Part shown: piece after piece, positions 1-8,800 of the stretch | Position numbering within the stretch: position 1 is the stretch's first letter | Layout: each line of letters opens with the position of its first letter | Source: CAZHDB01 sp964531225 | Lineage (GTDB): Archaea > Thermoproteota > Thermoprotei_A > Sulfolobales > Desulfurococcaceae | Direction: 5' to 3' | NCBI GenBank assembly: GCA_964531225.1 | Contig: CAZHDB010000034.1 | Location: 1-16,387 of the forward strand | DNA: 16,387 nt | Program-made: the position numbers and the translations under genes | The notes under the pieces: model-generated | The model's input: only the letters and a program-made list of their open reading frames with translations | Database searches by the model: none | Told to the model about the DNA's origin: nothing

Positions 1-196
1 TCAACAGTACTCTCAATTACTACACCATGTACTTTATACTAACATCTACTCAAAATAAAGGTAATCATAGAAATACTCTAATAATTCTTAACGGAGTCTT
101 GTAAAGGAACAAGCATTCATAATCGAATTATAAGATCTAATACATATTAATTATGGTCTAATATTTTCATAAAATAGGTGATAGCTTAAATAGTTC

Positions 197-491
197 TTAA
201 ATATTGTATAGTACTAATGGGAGAATTAGTTGTAGATCACTATTACCTGTTTTCGAAGCACTTAATACTTTATCATAGAGTTCTATATCACGTTTCCATA
301 GTTCTACATAACTTTTCAAAGCCTTCGTAAACTCGTTTATAATCCTTGGGCTTTTAGATCGGATAAATATAATATTTTAGCAACATTCAAACGTGCAATA
401 TTATTCTCAACTCTACCTTACATATAAATATGCAATGCATAAGAATATGGTGTTTTAACACAGTTCCCAGGTTTTCTACAGTCCATTTCAT
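197..491 (-). pseudogene. Possible decayed gene with frameshifts
   Basis: This otherwise empty 1-547 stretch contains three short minus-strand open segments in different frames that follow one another. A 34-codon segment starts at ATG 491 and ends at 387. A second covers roughly 417-337 and reads VENNIARLNVAKI. The last is a 59-codon segment from 376 to a TAA at 197-199 with no ATG or GTG and the readable stretch SYVELWKRDIELYDKVLSAS. Their order and protein-like composition fit a gene broken by small indels in A/T runs near 370-376 and 405-415. I do not recognise a family. AT-rich DNA can produce such segments by chance, so the call is weak. I see nothing supportable in 1-196 or 492-547. Confidence 0.28.
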
Positions 492-547
492 CTTATGGTA
501 TCAGCATTCTACCAGAAACTTTTGTGATTCTTTTCTATAATTAATCT

Positions 548-1582
548 CTAGTCTTTGATTATATAACCTAGTCTTTCTTTAACTCCGACAACTATTCTCC
601 CTATTCCCTGATATGGATTATATTGTATTATTCCATCAATGATCCTCCATCCTTCTTCAATTAAAGCTGGCATGAAAAATGTTTCATAAGATAAAGCTAT
701 GGAAATGTCTACATTCCTAGTTACTGTTTGTTCTATGACACTATATTTTTCTATATGTGATTCTATGGGATAGTCTAAAGAATGTAATGATGGGGTCACA
801 TAGGCCTTTATCCTTCCAGAGCCGATCGTTAACCACTTGTCTCCACAGAAGCTTTTGGGCTTATCACTAGAATATGCTATGGAAAATTCTCTTCCTGTAT
901 AAAGAACACCTCTTCTCCATAGCCTGTATAATGCTATTACATGCCTTACTGGTATACCATAGCGTCTGGATAATCTATTACTCCATTCGATCAGCTTATA
1001 GCTATCGAGTTTCTTCACAACTTTATCTTCATAATTAATTGCTTCAATAACTTTCCACCCACATATGCTTCCATAGACAATTAAATCAATATCACTTATC
1101 AATGTATTATGTATTTTTGGTAAAATAGAGCCAGTAACTCCAATACATCTCCATGGTATATTAGCTTGGCTCCTAATCCATTTAGCTAATTCAACTACCT
1201 CTTCTTCGAGAATATCCCGTGGCTTATTTATGATATCATGCAGTCTATTAATTGGATCATAAATCTTACTAATAATTGATTTAGGAGTAAACGGTACTAG
1301 GGAGTCCGACCAAGGATCAGGAATTTTATAAATGTATGACTTATGGACTTCCTCCGGAAAGTAATGTTTCACTACTCTTCGATAATAAATACCATTCTTG
1401 TACCATACACTCTTTTTATTAGATGGGGCATATTTGATGTACGATAGGTATCCACATATAGGATGCCTATTACCTATAACTACATGTATATTTCCAAAGG
1501 TATCTTCTAGATAGTACTTATCAAGTACTATTATGAACACCTCTAATCTATATCGGTTATATACCAGTATATTGTTATCCAT
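548..1582 (-). CDS. Predicted archaeal nucleotidyltransferase (paralogue of 9202-10083)
   Basis: About 344 residues. The core is a nucleotidyltransferase-fold signature: Gly-Ser at about 151-152 (VTGSILPK) followed by SDIDLIVYG, with the two metal-binding aspartates at about 164 and 166. The N-terminal ~90 residues form a beta-rich region (FGNIHVVIG, then a Tyr/Lys-rich stretch) that resembles the start of the second nucleotidyltransferase in this window. The C-terminal region also matches (GRIKAYVTPSL against EPIKPYTTPAL). Members of this fold transfer nucleotides to proteins, RNA or small molecules; the substrate is unknown here. I chose ATG 1582. The in-frame TTG at 1591 adds three residues, and no GGTG-type ribosome site precedes either. 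A TTAATAA element about 25 bases upstream of 1582 would fit a leaderless message. It diverges from the thiamine-binding protein gene. Confidence 0.72.
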   Translation of the reverse strand: MDNNILVYNRYRLEVFIIVLDKYYLEDTFGNIHVVIGNRHPICGYLSYIKYAPSNKKSVWYKNGIYYRRVVKHYFPEEVHKSYIYKIPDPWSDSLVPFTPKSIISKIYDPINRLHDIINKPRDILEEEVVELAKWIRSQANIPWRCIGVTGSILPKIHNTLISDIDLIVYGSICGWKVIEAINYEDKVVKKLDSYKLIEWSNRLSRRYGIPVRHVIALYRLWRRGVLYTGREFSIAYSSDKPKSFCGDKWLTIGSGRIKAYVTPSLHSLDYPIESHIEKYSVIEQTVTRNVDISIALSYETFFMPALIEEGWRIIDGIIQYNPYQGIGRIVVGVKERLGYIIKD

Positions 1583-1624
1583 ATTAAACAATTGATAAAT
1601 CCATTATTAATCTATTATAGTACA

Positions 1625-1646
1625 TATTATATAGATGCATATAATA
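1625..1646. promoter_or_regulatory. TATA-region inverted repeat upstream of thiB (candidate operator)
   Basis: TATTATAT (1625-1632) and ATATAATA (1639-1646) form a perfect 8-base inverted repeat with a 6-base spacer. The left arm overlaps the likely TATA element (ATTATATAG, 1626-1634), which would place transcription start near 1657, just before the ribosome site at 1660-1663. It lies in the divergent promoter region shared with the nucleotidyltransferase gene. The arms are pure A/T, so chance is a real alternative. I did not find the same repeat before the permease gene. Confidence 0.3.
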
Positions 1647-1669
1647 CTTAGAATAATTAGGTGTTAATA

Positions 1670-2848
1670 ATGCCTAGATTCCATCTATACATAGCATTAG
1701 TTGTTTTGATAGCAATTATAGTATCTGTAGCATACTATGGTATTGTATATTGGGGATCTCTAGGATCAGGAGAATCGGAGGCAACGGAAACGCCATTAGA
1801 AACTACTCCAACAACAAGCTTGCCATCTACTTCTTCACCAGTAGTTGAGAAAAAAGTAGTAGTTTATACATATGATAGCTTGTTGACATGGGGTGAAGAT
1901 CCCGAGGCCGTATATGATATGGTATTTAATGAATTTGAGAGAAGGTATGGTATAGAGGTAGAAGTTGTAAGATTTGGTAGTGCTGGTGAAGCAGTTGCCA
2001 AGGTTATTGAGGAATATGAATCCGGTAATGTAAGAGCTGACGTAATTATAGGCATTGATGCTATTAATTTAATTAAGGCGAAGGAGAGAGGAGTTCTTGA
2101 GCCATATACTCCATCAAATATTGATGAGATTCCATCATGGCTTATAGAATCCTTTGATCCACAGCATTATGCTATTCCATTTGACTATGGCTTAATAGCG
2201 TTTGTATATGATAGAGAGTATATTAGTGATGATGTTATGGAGAACATTACATTCGAGTCATTTTATAATCCTGACTTAGCATCAACACTTATAGTTGAAG
2301 ATCCAAGAACTAGTAGTACGGGGCTTAACTTCCTATTGTATGAGATAACAGTCTATACTAAGATTCTTGGAAAAGATTGGAGGGAATGGTGGAGTACTGT
2401 TAAGCCTAAGGTTGAGAAAGGATGGAGTGAAGCCTATGATAGATTCTTTGAAGAGGAATACCATATCGTTGTAAGCTATGGTACTGATCCGGCATACTCT
2501 GTGTATTTCTACAATAGTACTAGATATGGTGCAGCTTTGGTTAAATACAATGGTAAACAATATGGATGGCTCCAAATAGAAGGCATAGCATTAGTTAAAA
2601 ACGCTCCCCACAAAGAAGCCGCTAAGAAGTTCATAGACTGGTTCTTAAGTGTTGAAGTACAACAATATATTCCGCTAAACAACTGGATGTACCCAGCCAA
2701 TGAGAATGTTGAACTCCCGGAGGCATATAATTATGCCATCAATATGAGTAATGTAGAAATCGTTAATAGGTATATCAGCATTGACGAAATAGCAGCTAAT
2801 TTAGAGAGCTGGCTTGATGAGTGGGTAGATATAATGGTTACTGATTAA
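1670..2848 (+). CDS. thiB: Thiamine ABC transporter, membrane-anchored substrate-binding protein (ThiB/TbpA family)
   Basis: This protein captures thiamine, or a phosphorylated or related form, outside the cell for the permease encoded downstream. Residues ~5-27 form one hydrophobic helix (signal or anchor, no lipobox Cys). A Ser/Thr/Pro/Glu-rich stalk (~28-58) and the binding domain (~62-392) follow. Many segments match what I recall of E. coli TbpA: VYTYDS at the start, ADVIIGIDA, IPFDYGLIAFVYD, EDPRTSSTGL, KGWSEAY, VSYGTDPAY and NNWMYPAN. These patterns distinguish the thiamine branch from iron or polyamine binders. I chose ATG 1670 because TTAGGTG at 1658-1664 makes a ribosome site 6 bases upstream; GTG 1661 lies inside that site. 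The gene is separated from the permease by 324 bases, so it is probably its own transcription unit. Direct binding of thiamine is inferred from the family. Confidence 0.9.
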   Translation: MPRFHLYIALVVLIAIIVSVAYYGIVYWGSLGSGESEATETPLETTPTTSLPSTSSPVVEKKVVVYTYDSLLTWGEDPEAVYDMVFNEFERRYGIEVEVVRFGSAGEAVAKVIEEYESGNVRADVIIGIDAINLIKAKERGVLEPYTPSNIDEIPSWLIESFDPQHYAIPFDYGLIAFVYDREYISDDVMENITFESFYNPDLASTLIVEDPRTSSTGLNFLLYEITVYTKILGKDWREWWSTVKPKVEKGWSEAYDRFFEEEYHIVVSYGTDPAYSVYFYNSTRYGAALVKYNGKQYGWLQIEGIALVKNAPHKEAAKKFIDWFLSVEVQQYIPLNNWMYPANENVELPEAYNYAINMSNVEIVNRYISIDEIAANLESWLDEWVDIMVTD

Positions 2849-2949
2849 GTAATTAATATGAAAATAACGTAAGCTTTCAACAACATTAAGAAAAATATTT
2901 TAGGATGGAAAACTTCTCCTGACTAATTAAGTTCTAGCATTAATAAGCC

Positions 2950-2982
2950 TTTACTAAACTTTCTGATATAGTAAAATTTTTT
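2950..2982 (+). terminator. Hairpin plus T-tract, putative terminator after thiB
   Basis: TTTACTA (2950-2956) and TAGTAAA (2969-2975) are complementary around a 12-base loop and are followed by six T residues (2977-2982). Archaeal termination depends mainly on the T-tract. The stem is AT-rich and unlikely to be stable at high temperature, so the T-run is the main evidence. It supports separate transcription of thiB and thiPQ. Confidence 0.4.
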
Positions 2983-3105
2983 CATTAGATAAATAATGTT
3001 CGGGCATTTCTTGAAAGCTAAAATGGCTTTATGGCATTGTGGTTATTATCCTTGTAAGTGATTATAGTTACTCTAGATATATGGTTTGATAAATACTCAT
3101 GTATG

Positions 3106-3125
3106 TTTTTATGTATCTATATATG
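3106..3125 (+). promoter_or_regulatory. TATA-like promoter for thiPQ
   Basis: TTTTTATG (3106-3113) and CTATATATG (3117-3125) are the best TATA candidates before the permease gene. They would give a start near 3135-3148 and a short leader ending in the GTGAGG ribosome site at 3163-3168. This is inferred from position and composition only. Confidence 0.35.
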
Positions 3126-3172
3126 TAAGAATACCTTGTAAATAGTTCATAGTGAATATCCAGTGAGGAAAA

Positions 3173-4771
3173 ATGATCACAGGTTTACGAGTGAGATCTA
3201 AGTATCTATTGATCCTAATATTAATAACGGCAATGCTTTATTATCCAGTATTATTGGGTTTATGTGATGCATTCATAAGTGGAGAAGGAGGTTTTACTCT
3301 ATCCAATATACAATATGTTCTTAGTAGGAAGAGTATACAGTATGCCATAAGATTTACATTTGTTCAAGCATTTACAAGTTCTGTGTTATCAGTATTACTT
3401 GGATTCATAGCGGCATTTTCTCTCTTAGTACTTGGATTCCGTGGAGCAAATATCTATCGCGCGTTAACTATTATACCATTCATGGCTCCTCCAATGGTTG
3501 TTGTCATGGGATTTACGGCTTTATATGGGTCAAGAGGTATACTAACATCTATTTATCCCGGTTTCATAGTATTTGGTGAAGGTTTTTGGGCTGTTATTGC
3601 AGCTCATGTATTCTATAATATTCCTTTGTCACTAAATATGGCGTATGCTGCCCTTGTATCTATTCCTAAGGATTTAATTGATTCTATTACAGTATTTTCT
3701 CGTGGCAAGCTACTCTTTGTCTTTAGGAAAATAATTATACCCTATATCTTACCTGCTCTATTCTCTTCATTTATTCTAACATTCATATATTGCTTTACAA
3801 GTTTTGCAATACCCCTTAGCCTTGGAGGCGTGAAATATTCTACTTTAGAAGTTTACATATATTACTATTACAAGATATTTATCGATAAACATAGAGCTGC
3901 TGCAATAGCATTTATCCAATACTTATTCTTACTTGTATTTGTGGCTTTATTTATCATATTACATGGTAAAACATTTACAGCTCCAATTGGTTATAGGCAC
4001 TATAGACTTAGAGTATCGAGCCGGTTTAAAATAATATTAAGTATTTATCTCGCATTAATTACGTTTTACTTATACTCGCCATTAGTGTCCATAGCATATT
4101 ATTCATTTTATAATCCGTTAACAAAAACTTATGGCTTGGAAGGCTTCAACAGGATCTTTAGTATGGCATATGATCAAGCACTTGGTATTCCTACTTATCT
4201 TATTTATGTAAATACATTTTATTACGCATTTATGGTTGCATTGTTATCTATGGCTATATCGACAATCATAGTAGTATCGGGTTCTAAGATAACTGATATA
4301 TTGTATGTATCAATACTTGCAATAAGTCCTTTAACTATTGCCTTAGGCCTAGTCAGAGCCTATGGAAGTATTTTACCAAACTATATGTTAATAATAATAG
4401 CTCATACAATAGCCTCCTTACCATTAACAACAAGGGTCCTTAGACTAGGATTCTCAAGAATTTCTAGAAGCATCATTGATGTTGCAAAAGTACTTGGCTG
4501 TAAAGGAGCCTCACTCTACCTTAGAGTACTAATTCCTCTTTCCAAACCATCATATCTAGTAGCGATATCATTAGCACTTGTAGTTAGCCTTGGAGAATTT
4601 AGTTCAACATTCTTCATACATGTGCCAGAGACAACTACATTAGGCGTTGCAATCTATAAATACCGTGCATTAAGAGATTGGCAGGCATCTGCAGCATCAG
4701 CATTAATACTCCTAATATTAACTGGCTCAATACTGGCTCTACTTTCAAGAAAAATGGAGAGGTGGCTATAA
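3173..4771 (+). CDS. thiP: Thiamine ABC transporter permease, fused two-domain (ThiP family)
   Basis: A 532-residue integral membrane protein with about 12 hydrophobic segments, built as two tandem binding-protein-dependent permease domains in one chain, as in ThiP and FbpB-type permeases. Each half carries the cytoplasmic loop that docks on the ATPase. The first is at ~160-195 (SIPKDLIDSITVFSRG, ending in IIIPYILPAL). The second is at ~430-470 (ISRSIIDVAKVLGCKG, ending in VLIPLSKPSY). Because it is a fusion, one copy should pair with two ATPase subunits. ATG 3173 is preceded by GTGAGG at 3163-3168. Its TAA shares its last base with the ATG of the ATPase gene, which indicates translational coupling. 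Thiamine specificity comes from the ThiB-type binding protein next door, not from this sequence alone. Confidence 0.87.
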   Translation: MITGLRVRSKYLLILILITAMLYYPVLLGLCDAFISGEGGFTLSNIQYVLSRKSIQYAIRFTFVQAFTSSVLSVLLGFIAAFSLLVLGFRGANIYRALTIIPFMAPPMVVVMGFTALYGSRGILTSIYPGFIVFGEGFWAVIAAHVFYNIPLSLNMAYAALVSIPKDLIDSITVFSRGKLLFVFRKIIIPYILPALFSSFILTFIYCFTSFAIPLSLGGVKYSTLEVYIYYYYKIFIDKHRAAAIAFIQYLFLLVFVALFIILHGKTFTAPIGYRHYRLRVSSRFKIILSIYLALITFYLYSPLVSIAYYSFYNPLTKTYGLEGFNRIFSMAYDQALGIPTYLIYVNTFYYAFMVALLSMAISTIIVVSGSKITDILYVSILAISPLTIALGLVRAYGSILPNYMLIIIAHTIASLPLTTRVLRLGFSRISRSIIDVAKVLGCKGASLYLRVLIPLSKPSYLVAISLALVVSLGEFSSTFFIHVPETTTLGVAIYKYRALRDWQASAASALILLILTGSILALLSRKMERWL

Positions 4772-5769
4772 TGATTAGTTTAAAGAATGTAGTTAAGAAA
4801 TACGGTGACTTAATAGCTCTTAATAACGTATCAATAGACATACCATTAGGTAAAATAACAGTAATTTTAGGTCCAAGTGGCAGTGGTAAAACAACATTAC
4901 TCAGACTAATAGCTGGACTCGAGAGCCCTGATCAAGGAAGAATATATATTAACGACACAGATGTTACTGAGCTACCACCATGGGATCGTGGTGTATCAAT
5001 GGTTTTCCAGACACCAAGTCTTTTCCCCCATTTAACAGTTGAGGAAAATATAGGCTTTGGATTAGAAGCTCTTGGATATAGTTCTGCGGAAATAAGGAAG
5101 AGAATCGAATGGGCTATGGAGCTTCTACATATAAGTCATTTAAGAGGCAAGTATCCCGATCAATTAAGTGGTGGCGAGCAACAAAGGGTCTCACTAGCTA
5201 GAGCCTTAGTACTGGAGCCTAAAATATTGTTGCTTGATGAGCCTTTAAGTAATCTCGATCTAGCTCTTCGCGAAGAGCTAAGAATAGAGTTAAAGGCTTT
5301 GCAGAGAAGACTTGGTATAACGTTCATATATGTAACTCATGATCAGGATGAAGCTCTAGAGCTTGCTGATTATTTAGCTATACTCTATAATGGCAAGATC
5401 ATAGAATATGGTGATCCATTAACAATTTATGAAAAGCCGAAACAAATTACTTCTGCACTCGTATTTGGACATAATATAGTTGATGTATGTATAGTTAACG
5501 AAGAATATGTTTTTCCATGGGACTATACTGGGATACACTGTAATTATAAGGCCAAGGCAATCCTTCCTATGCATAAAATAACTGTAGGCAAAGACGGTAA
5601 TCACTGTCTTGTCATAGATAAATTGCTTAGAAGAAATTATGGAATACTAGTTATTAAATGTAAGGATTATTTCTTAAGAGTCGCCATTAGCTTTAAAGAA
5701 TTAAGTAATTATGATCTAGGTGAGTCTGTTAGCATTGTTATTGATAAAGATTTTTCTATAATTAGATAA
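4771..5769 (+). CDS. thiQ: Thiamine ABC transporter ATP-binding protein (ThiQ-like)
   Basis: The 332-residue ATPase subunit powers import through the adjacent permease. All expected motifs are present: Walker A GPSGSGKT (34-41), Q-loop Gln80, signature LSGGEQQ (132-138), Walker B ILLLDEP (152-158), D-loop SNLD (160-163) and switch His190. A C-terminal extension of about 110 residues resembles the regulatory beta domain of MalK/PotA-type ATPases. It is longer than in enterobacterial ThiQ, so 'ThiQ' rests on the operon rather than on length. I chose ATG 4771, which overlaps the permease stop by one base (TAATG) with GGAGAGGTGG just upstream. An upstream in-frame ATG at 4678 lies inside the permease gene and would add 31 residues unlike any ATPase N-terminus. 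Confidence 0.9.
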   Translation: MISLKNVVKKYGDLIALNNVSIDIPLGKITVILGPSGSGKTTLLRLIAGLESPDQGRIYINDTDVTELPPWDRGVSMVFQTPSLFPHLTVEENIGFGLEALGYSSAEIRKRIEWAMELLHISHLRGKYPDQLSGGEQQRVSLARALVLEPKILLLDEPLSNLDLALREELRIELKALQRRLGITFIYVTHDQDEALELADYLAILYNGKIIEYGDPLTIYEKPKQITSALVFGHNIVDVCIVNEEYVFPWDYTGIHCNYKAKAILPMHKITVGKDGNHCLVIDKLLRRNYGILVIKCKDYFLRVAISFKELSNYDLGESVSIVIDKDFSIIR

Positions 5770-5798
5770 GACATAGTTTGCCGGAAACAGTTAATATC

Positions 5799-5820
5799 TT
5801 TTTAAACCTCTATATATTTA
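5799..5820 (+). promoter_or_regulatory. TATA-like promoter of the large surface protein gene
   Basis: The short gap after thiQ contains TTTTTAAA (around 5799-5806) and TATATATTTA (5811-5820). The first lies 26-30 bases before the start codons at 5829/5835, which suggests an independent promoter with a very short or absent leader. Confidence 0.4.
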
Positions 5821-5834
5821 CTTGGTAGTTGAGT

Positions 5835-8800
5835 ATGATTAGATATTCATTTAACTGTATAGCACTTGTTATTTTTGCAACTTTAATAATTATAAGTGCT
5901 ATTACTGCCAATGGAACTAATACTGTTTCTTCAAACAATATTGACTCACGTTACCTAACCTTCTGGTCATTAGATGTTCATGGAATTGAGAGAGTTGCAT
6001 CGTTGATAGATTATAGTTCTGATGGAATAAATGATGTTGTAGGCATTGGTAATTATACAGTTATATTTATTAATGGACTAAATGGATCACTGATCTATAA
6101 TTATACTGTAGAAAAAGGATTTAGAATATATACTATGACTCCATTAGTTGATATAAATGATAATGGATTTAACGAGATAGCAATTATTTCAATTAATACA
6201 GCTAATAGATCAATTAAAATGAACTTAGTTGAACCTGCTACTTCAAGTATTTTATTAACACAGAATTATACACTTCCAGATCCTAATGAATACAATTTAA
6301 TACCAGTGATTCAAAATGGTATAATGGATAATGGTATATTATCAGTTATTGTATCGGGTATTAAGATTATTCAAAGCTTTCCGCCTCAAATAATTGCTAA
6401 GACGTGGGTATATAAGTTCGATCTAATTAATGGCATAGAACAACCCATAGAAGTCATTGATGGCAAGGCATATACTTTATGGTCTAATCAAATACCTTCT
6501 GATGATGATGGAGATGGCTTAATAGAGATTTTGTCTTCAATAACTATTAGAGGCTATATTAGGTTTGAAGAGGGTATAATGGGCATAACATTATATGGAG
6601 GAATAGAGGTTAAGGAACCTATTTATCAATGGAGTAAAGAGGACATAAATAGAATACCATTAACAATGTTTAAGCCCTATAGTATAGTGGGAAGACTAGT
6701 AGTTGGATATGTTACTGTATCATTTACTGATGAATCAATAACAGTTGATAATATTATGTTCATCGGCTATCAGTTAGGTACAGGTTCTCAGAAGTACACG
6801 ATCAATCTTGGTTATGATACGTATTCGCTACATGGATTATCTATTTCAAGAAATAACATAGTCATAGTTATTATTAATAGGACGGATAATAATGGATTAT
6901 GTAGATTTTATAATGGAGACTCTGGACACTTATTGAGGGAAATAGATCTTGGAAGCAATGATGAAGGATCATTAACTACTATGTCTATTGGTGACATAGA
7001 TAATGATAACATTATTGAGATCTTAATAGCGTTCAACAATAAGATTTACCTAGCATCTATTAGCGAAGATCTGGATTACCTTGGTAATTTCTCATATCCA
7101 ATATATATTAATGACGGATCAATAATATTTAATGGTAATGAAACGTACTGTGCACTATTAATGAAGGCCGAAGATCTTCAAAGAATTTATACAATCGCTA
7201 TCATAGGAAACGATACAACACCTCCATACATCAAGATACTGTATCCAGCTAATAATACAGTTGTTTCAACACCATTTAATGTAATTACGCAAGTAGAAGA
7301 AGATCAAAGTAGTATAGTTAACATATCTCTTAGAATATATTTCAATAATACACTAGTAACCCAGACTCCCATGAATTATGATCCTAGTACTAGTATAGCT
7401 TACGCTCAAGTAAATGACCTTAGTGACGGAAAGTATGAACTAATTATTGATGCCCTAAACTCTAATGGATTGAGAGGATCGAATAGAACATTTGTAATTA
7501 TAGATAATACAAATCCAATAATATATGCACGTTCAAGTCCACCAAACGGATCTAGAGTACTCAATGAGTTATTTCTTTCAATAACTATAGATGATCCCTC
7601 ATTTAATAATATTACCATTCTCATAAATAATAAAATCTACAGCATAATCCATAATAGTTCAGTAAATATTACTTTAGATCTAAGCTCTTACCCTGATGGA
7701 TATGTAAACATTATAGTATATGCTTCTGACGGAGTAGGACATGTAGCATTTAAGGAATTAATATATTGGAAGGACACGGCTCCACCAGTAATTACTATCA
7801 CGGGGATAAGTAACCATACAATAGCGTATGGTATTCTTGGAATAAATCTTACGATTATCGATAATACTTCAGCATATACGCTAGTTTACCTCGACGATGA
7901 ATTATTGAGCGAGATTGACGATATAGGATCATATAATATTTTCATTAATACAACATTATTACCTGACGGCAATCATAGTATAAAGATAATATCATTAGAC
8001 TATTTGGGTCTAAATACTTCTCTTCAGACCATGGTAATATATTTATTTATCATAGATAATAATCCACCCTTAATTTCAATATCTAATTTATCAAAATATA
8101 CTCCGTTAGGAGAATGTAAGGCATATGCCATTCCATTAATTGAATATAGTCTAAATGCAACCTTCAACATCAGTATTGAAGATATAACGTTGAGGCGTGT
8201 TATAATAGACGTCGTATATATCGACGGTAATAAGACCACTATATTATTAGAAGCAAATAAAACATTAAACTATCAACTTATAATACCCATATCACTAAAT
8301 AGGTATATAGCTAGAATTACTATTGAAGCTAAAGATCTATTAAACAGATCTAGTGTAAATCATTTAACAATTATCGGGCATCATATGAAACCATTAGCTA
8401 AATTGGAATGGTCCCCAGATCTAAATACAATAGATGGCACTTTTAGAAACAATTACACCTTAGTATTTAATGAGCAGTCTGTTGAATTAACTTTATACCT
8501 TTCAGCATATAAATATAACATTGAGTATTTTGGGGAAGTATTTATTCCAATAAGAGATTCTAATATAATTATATATAGGTATTTAGCTAATGATACTATC
8601 ATTATTAGAAATATACATGTAACAATAGATAATTGGACTATTCCCATAGTAATAGAATTGGATAAAGGCCTCTACATGATAAATATATCAATAATAGATG
8701 TTCTAGGTATAAGAAATAACATAAAGTACCTTATAGCAATAGATACAGAGCCTCCATCCATTGATAAATTTGATATAAGTATACAGGGAGCATCCATAAA

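Larger units (their letters stand above)
2849..3172. other. Intergenic region between thiB and thiP
   Basis: These 324 bases hold no convincing gene. From left to right they contain the putative terminator at 2950-2982 and a small inverted repeat AAAGC/GCTTT (3014-3018 and 3026-3030). TATA-like elements lie at 3106-3125 and a ribosome site at 3163-3168. I looked for the conserved blocks of a TPP riboswitch and did not see them. Confidence 0.6.

Noticed and set aside
1864..2700. Antisense open frames opposite thiB
   Set aside because: They are short, lack ribosome sites and lie opposite a well-supported gene. They are codon-bias shadows.
2996..3061. A 21-codon frame from ATG 2996 with a Cys-rich end (WHCGYYPCK)
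   Set aside because: It is too short, has no ribosome site and no second line of evidence. It is most likely chance.
2849..3172. TPP riboswitch between thiB and thiP
   Set aside because: The position is attractive for a thiamine locus, but I could not find the conserved CTGAGA-type and downstream partner blocks of the TPP element on the plus strand.
4678..4770. Upstream start for the ThiQ-like ATPase at 4678
   Set aside because: It lies within the permease gene. The extra 31 residues do not look like an ATPase N-terminus, while ATG 4771 has a good ribosome site and begins MISLKNVVKKYG.
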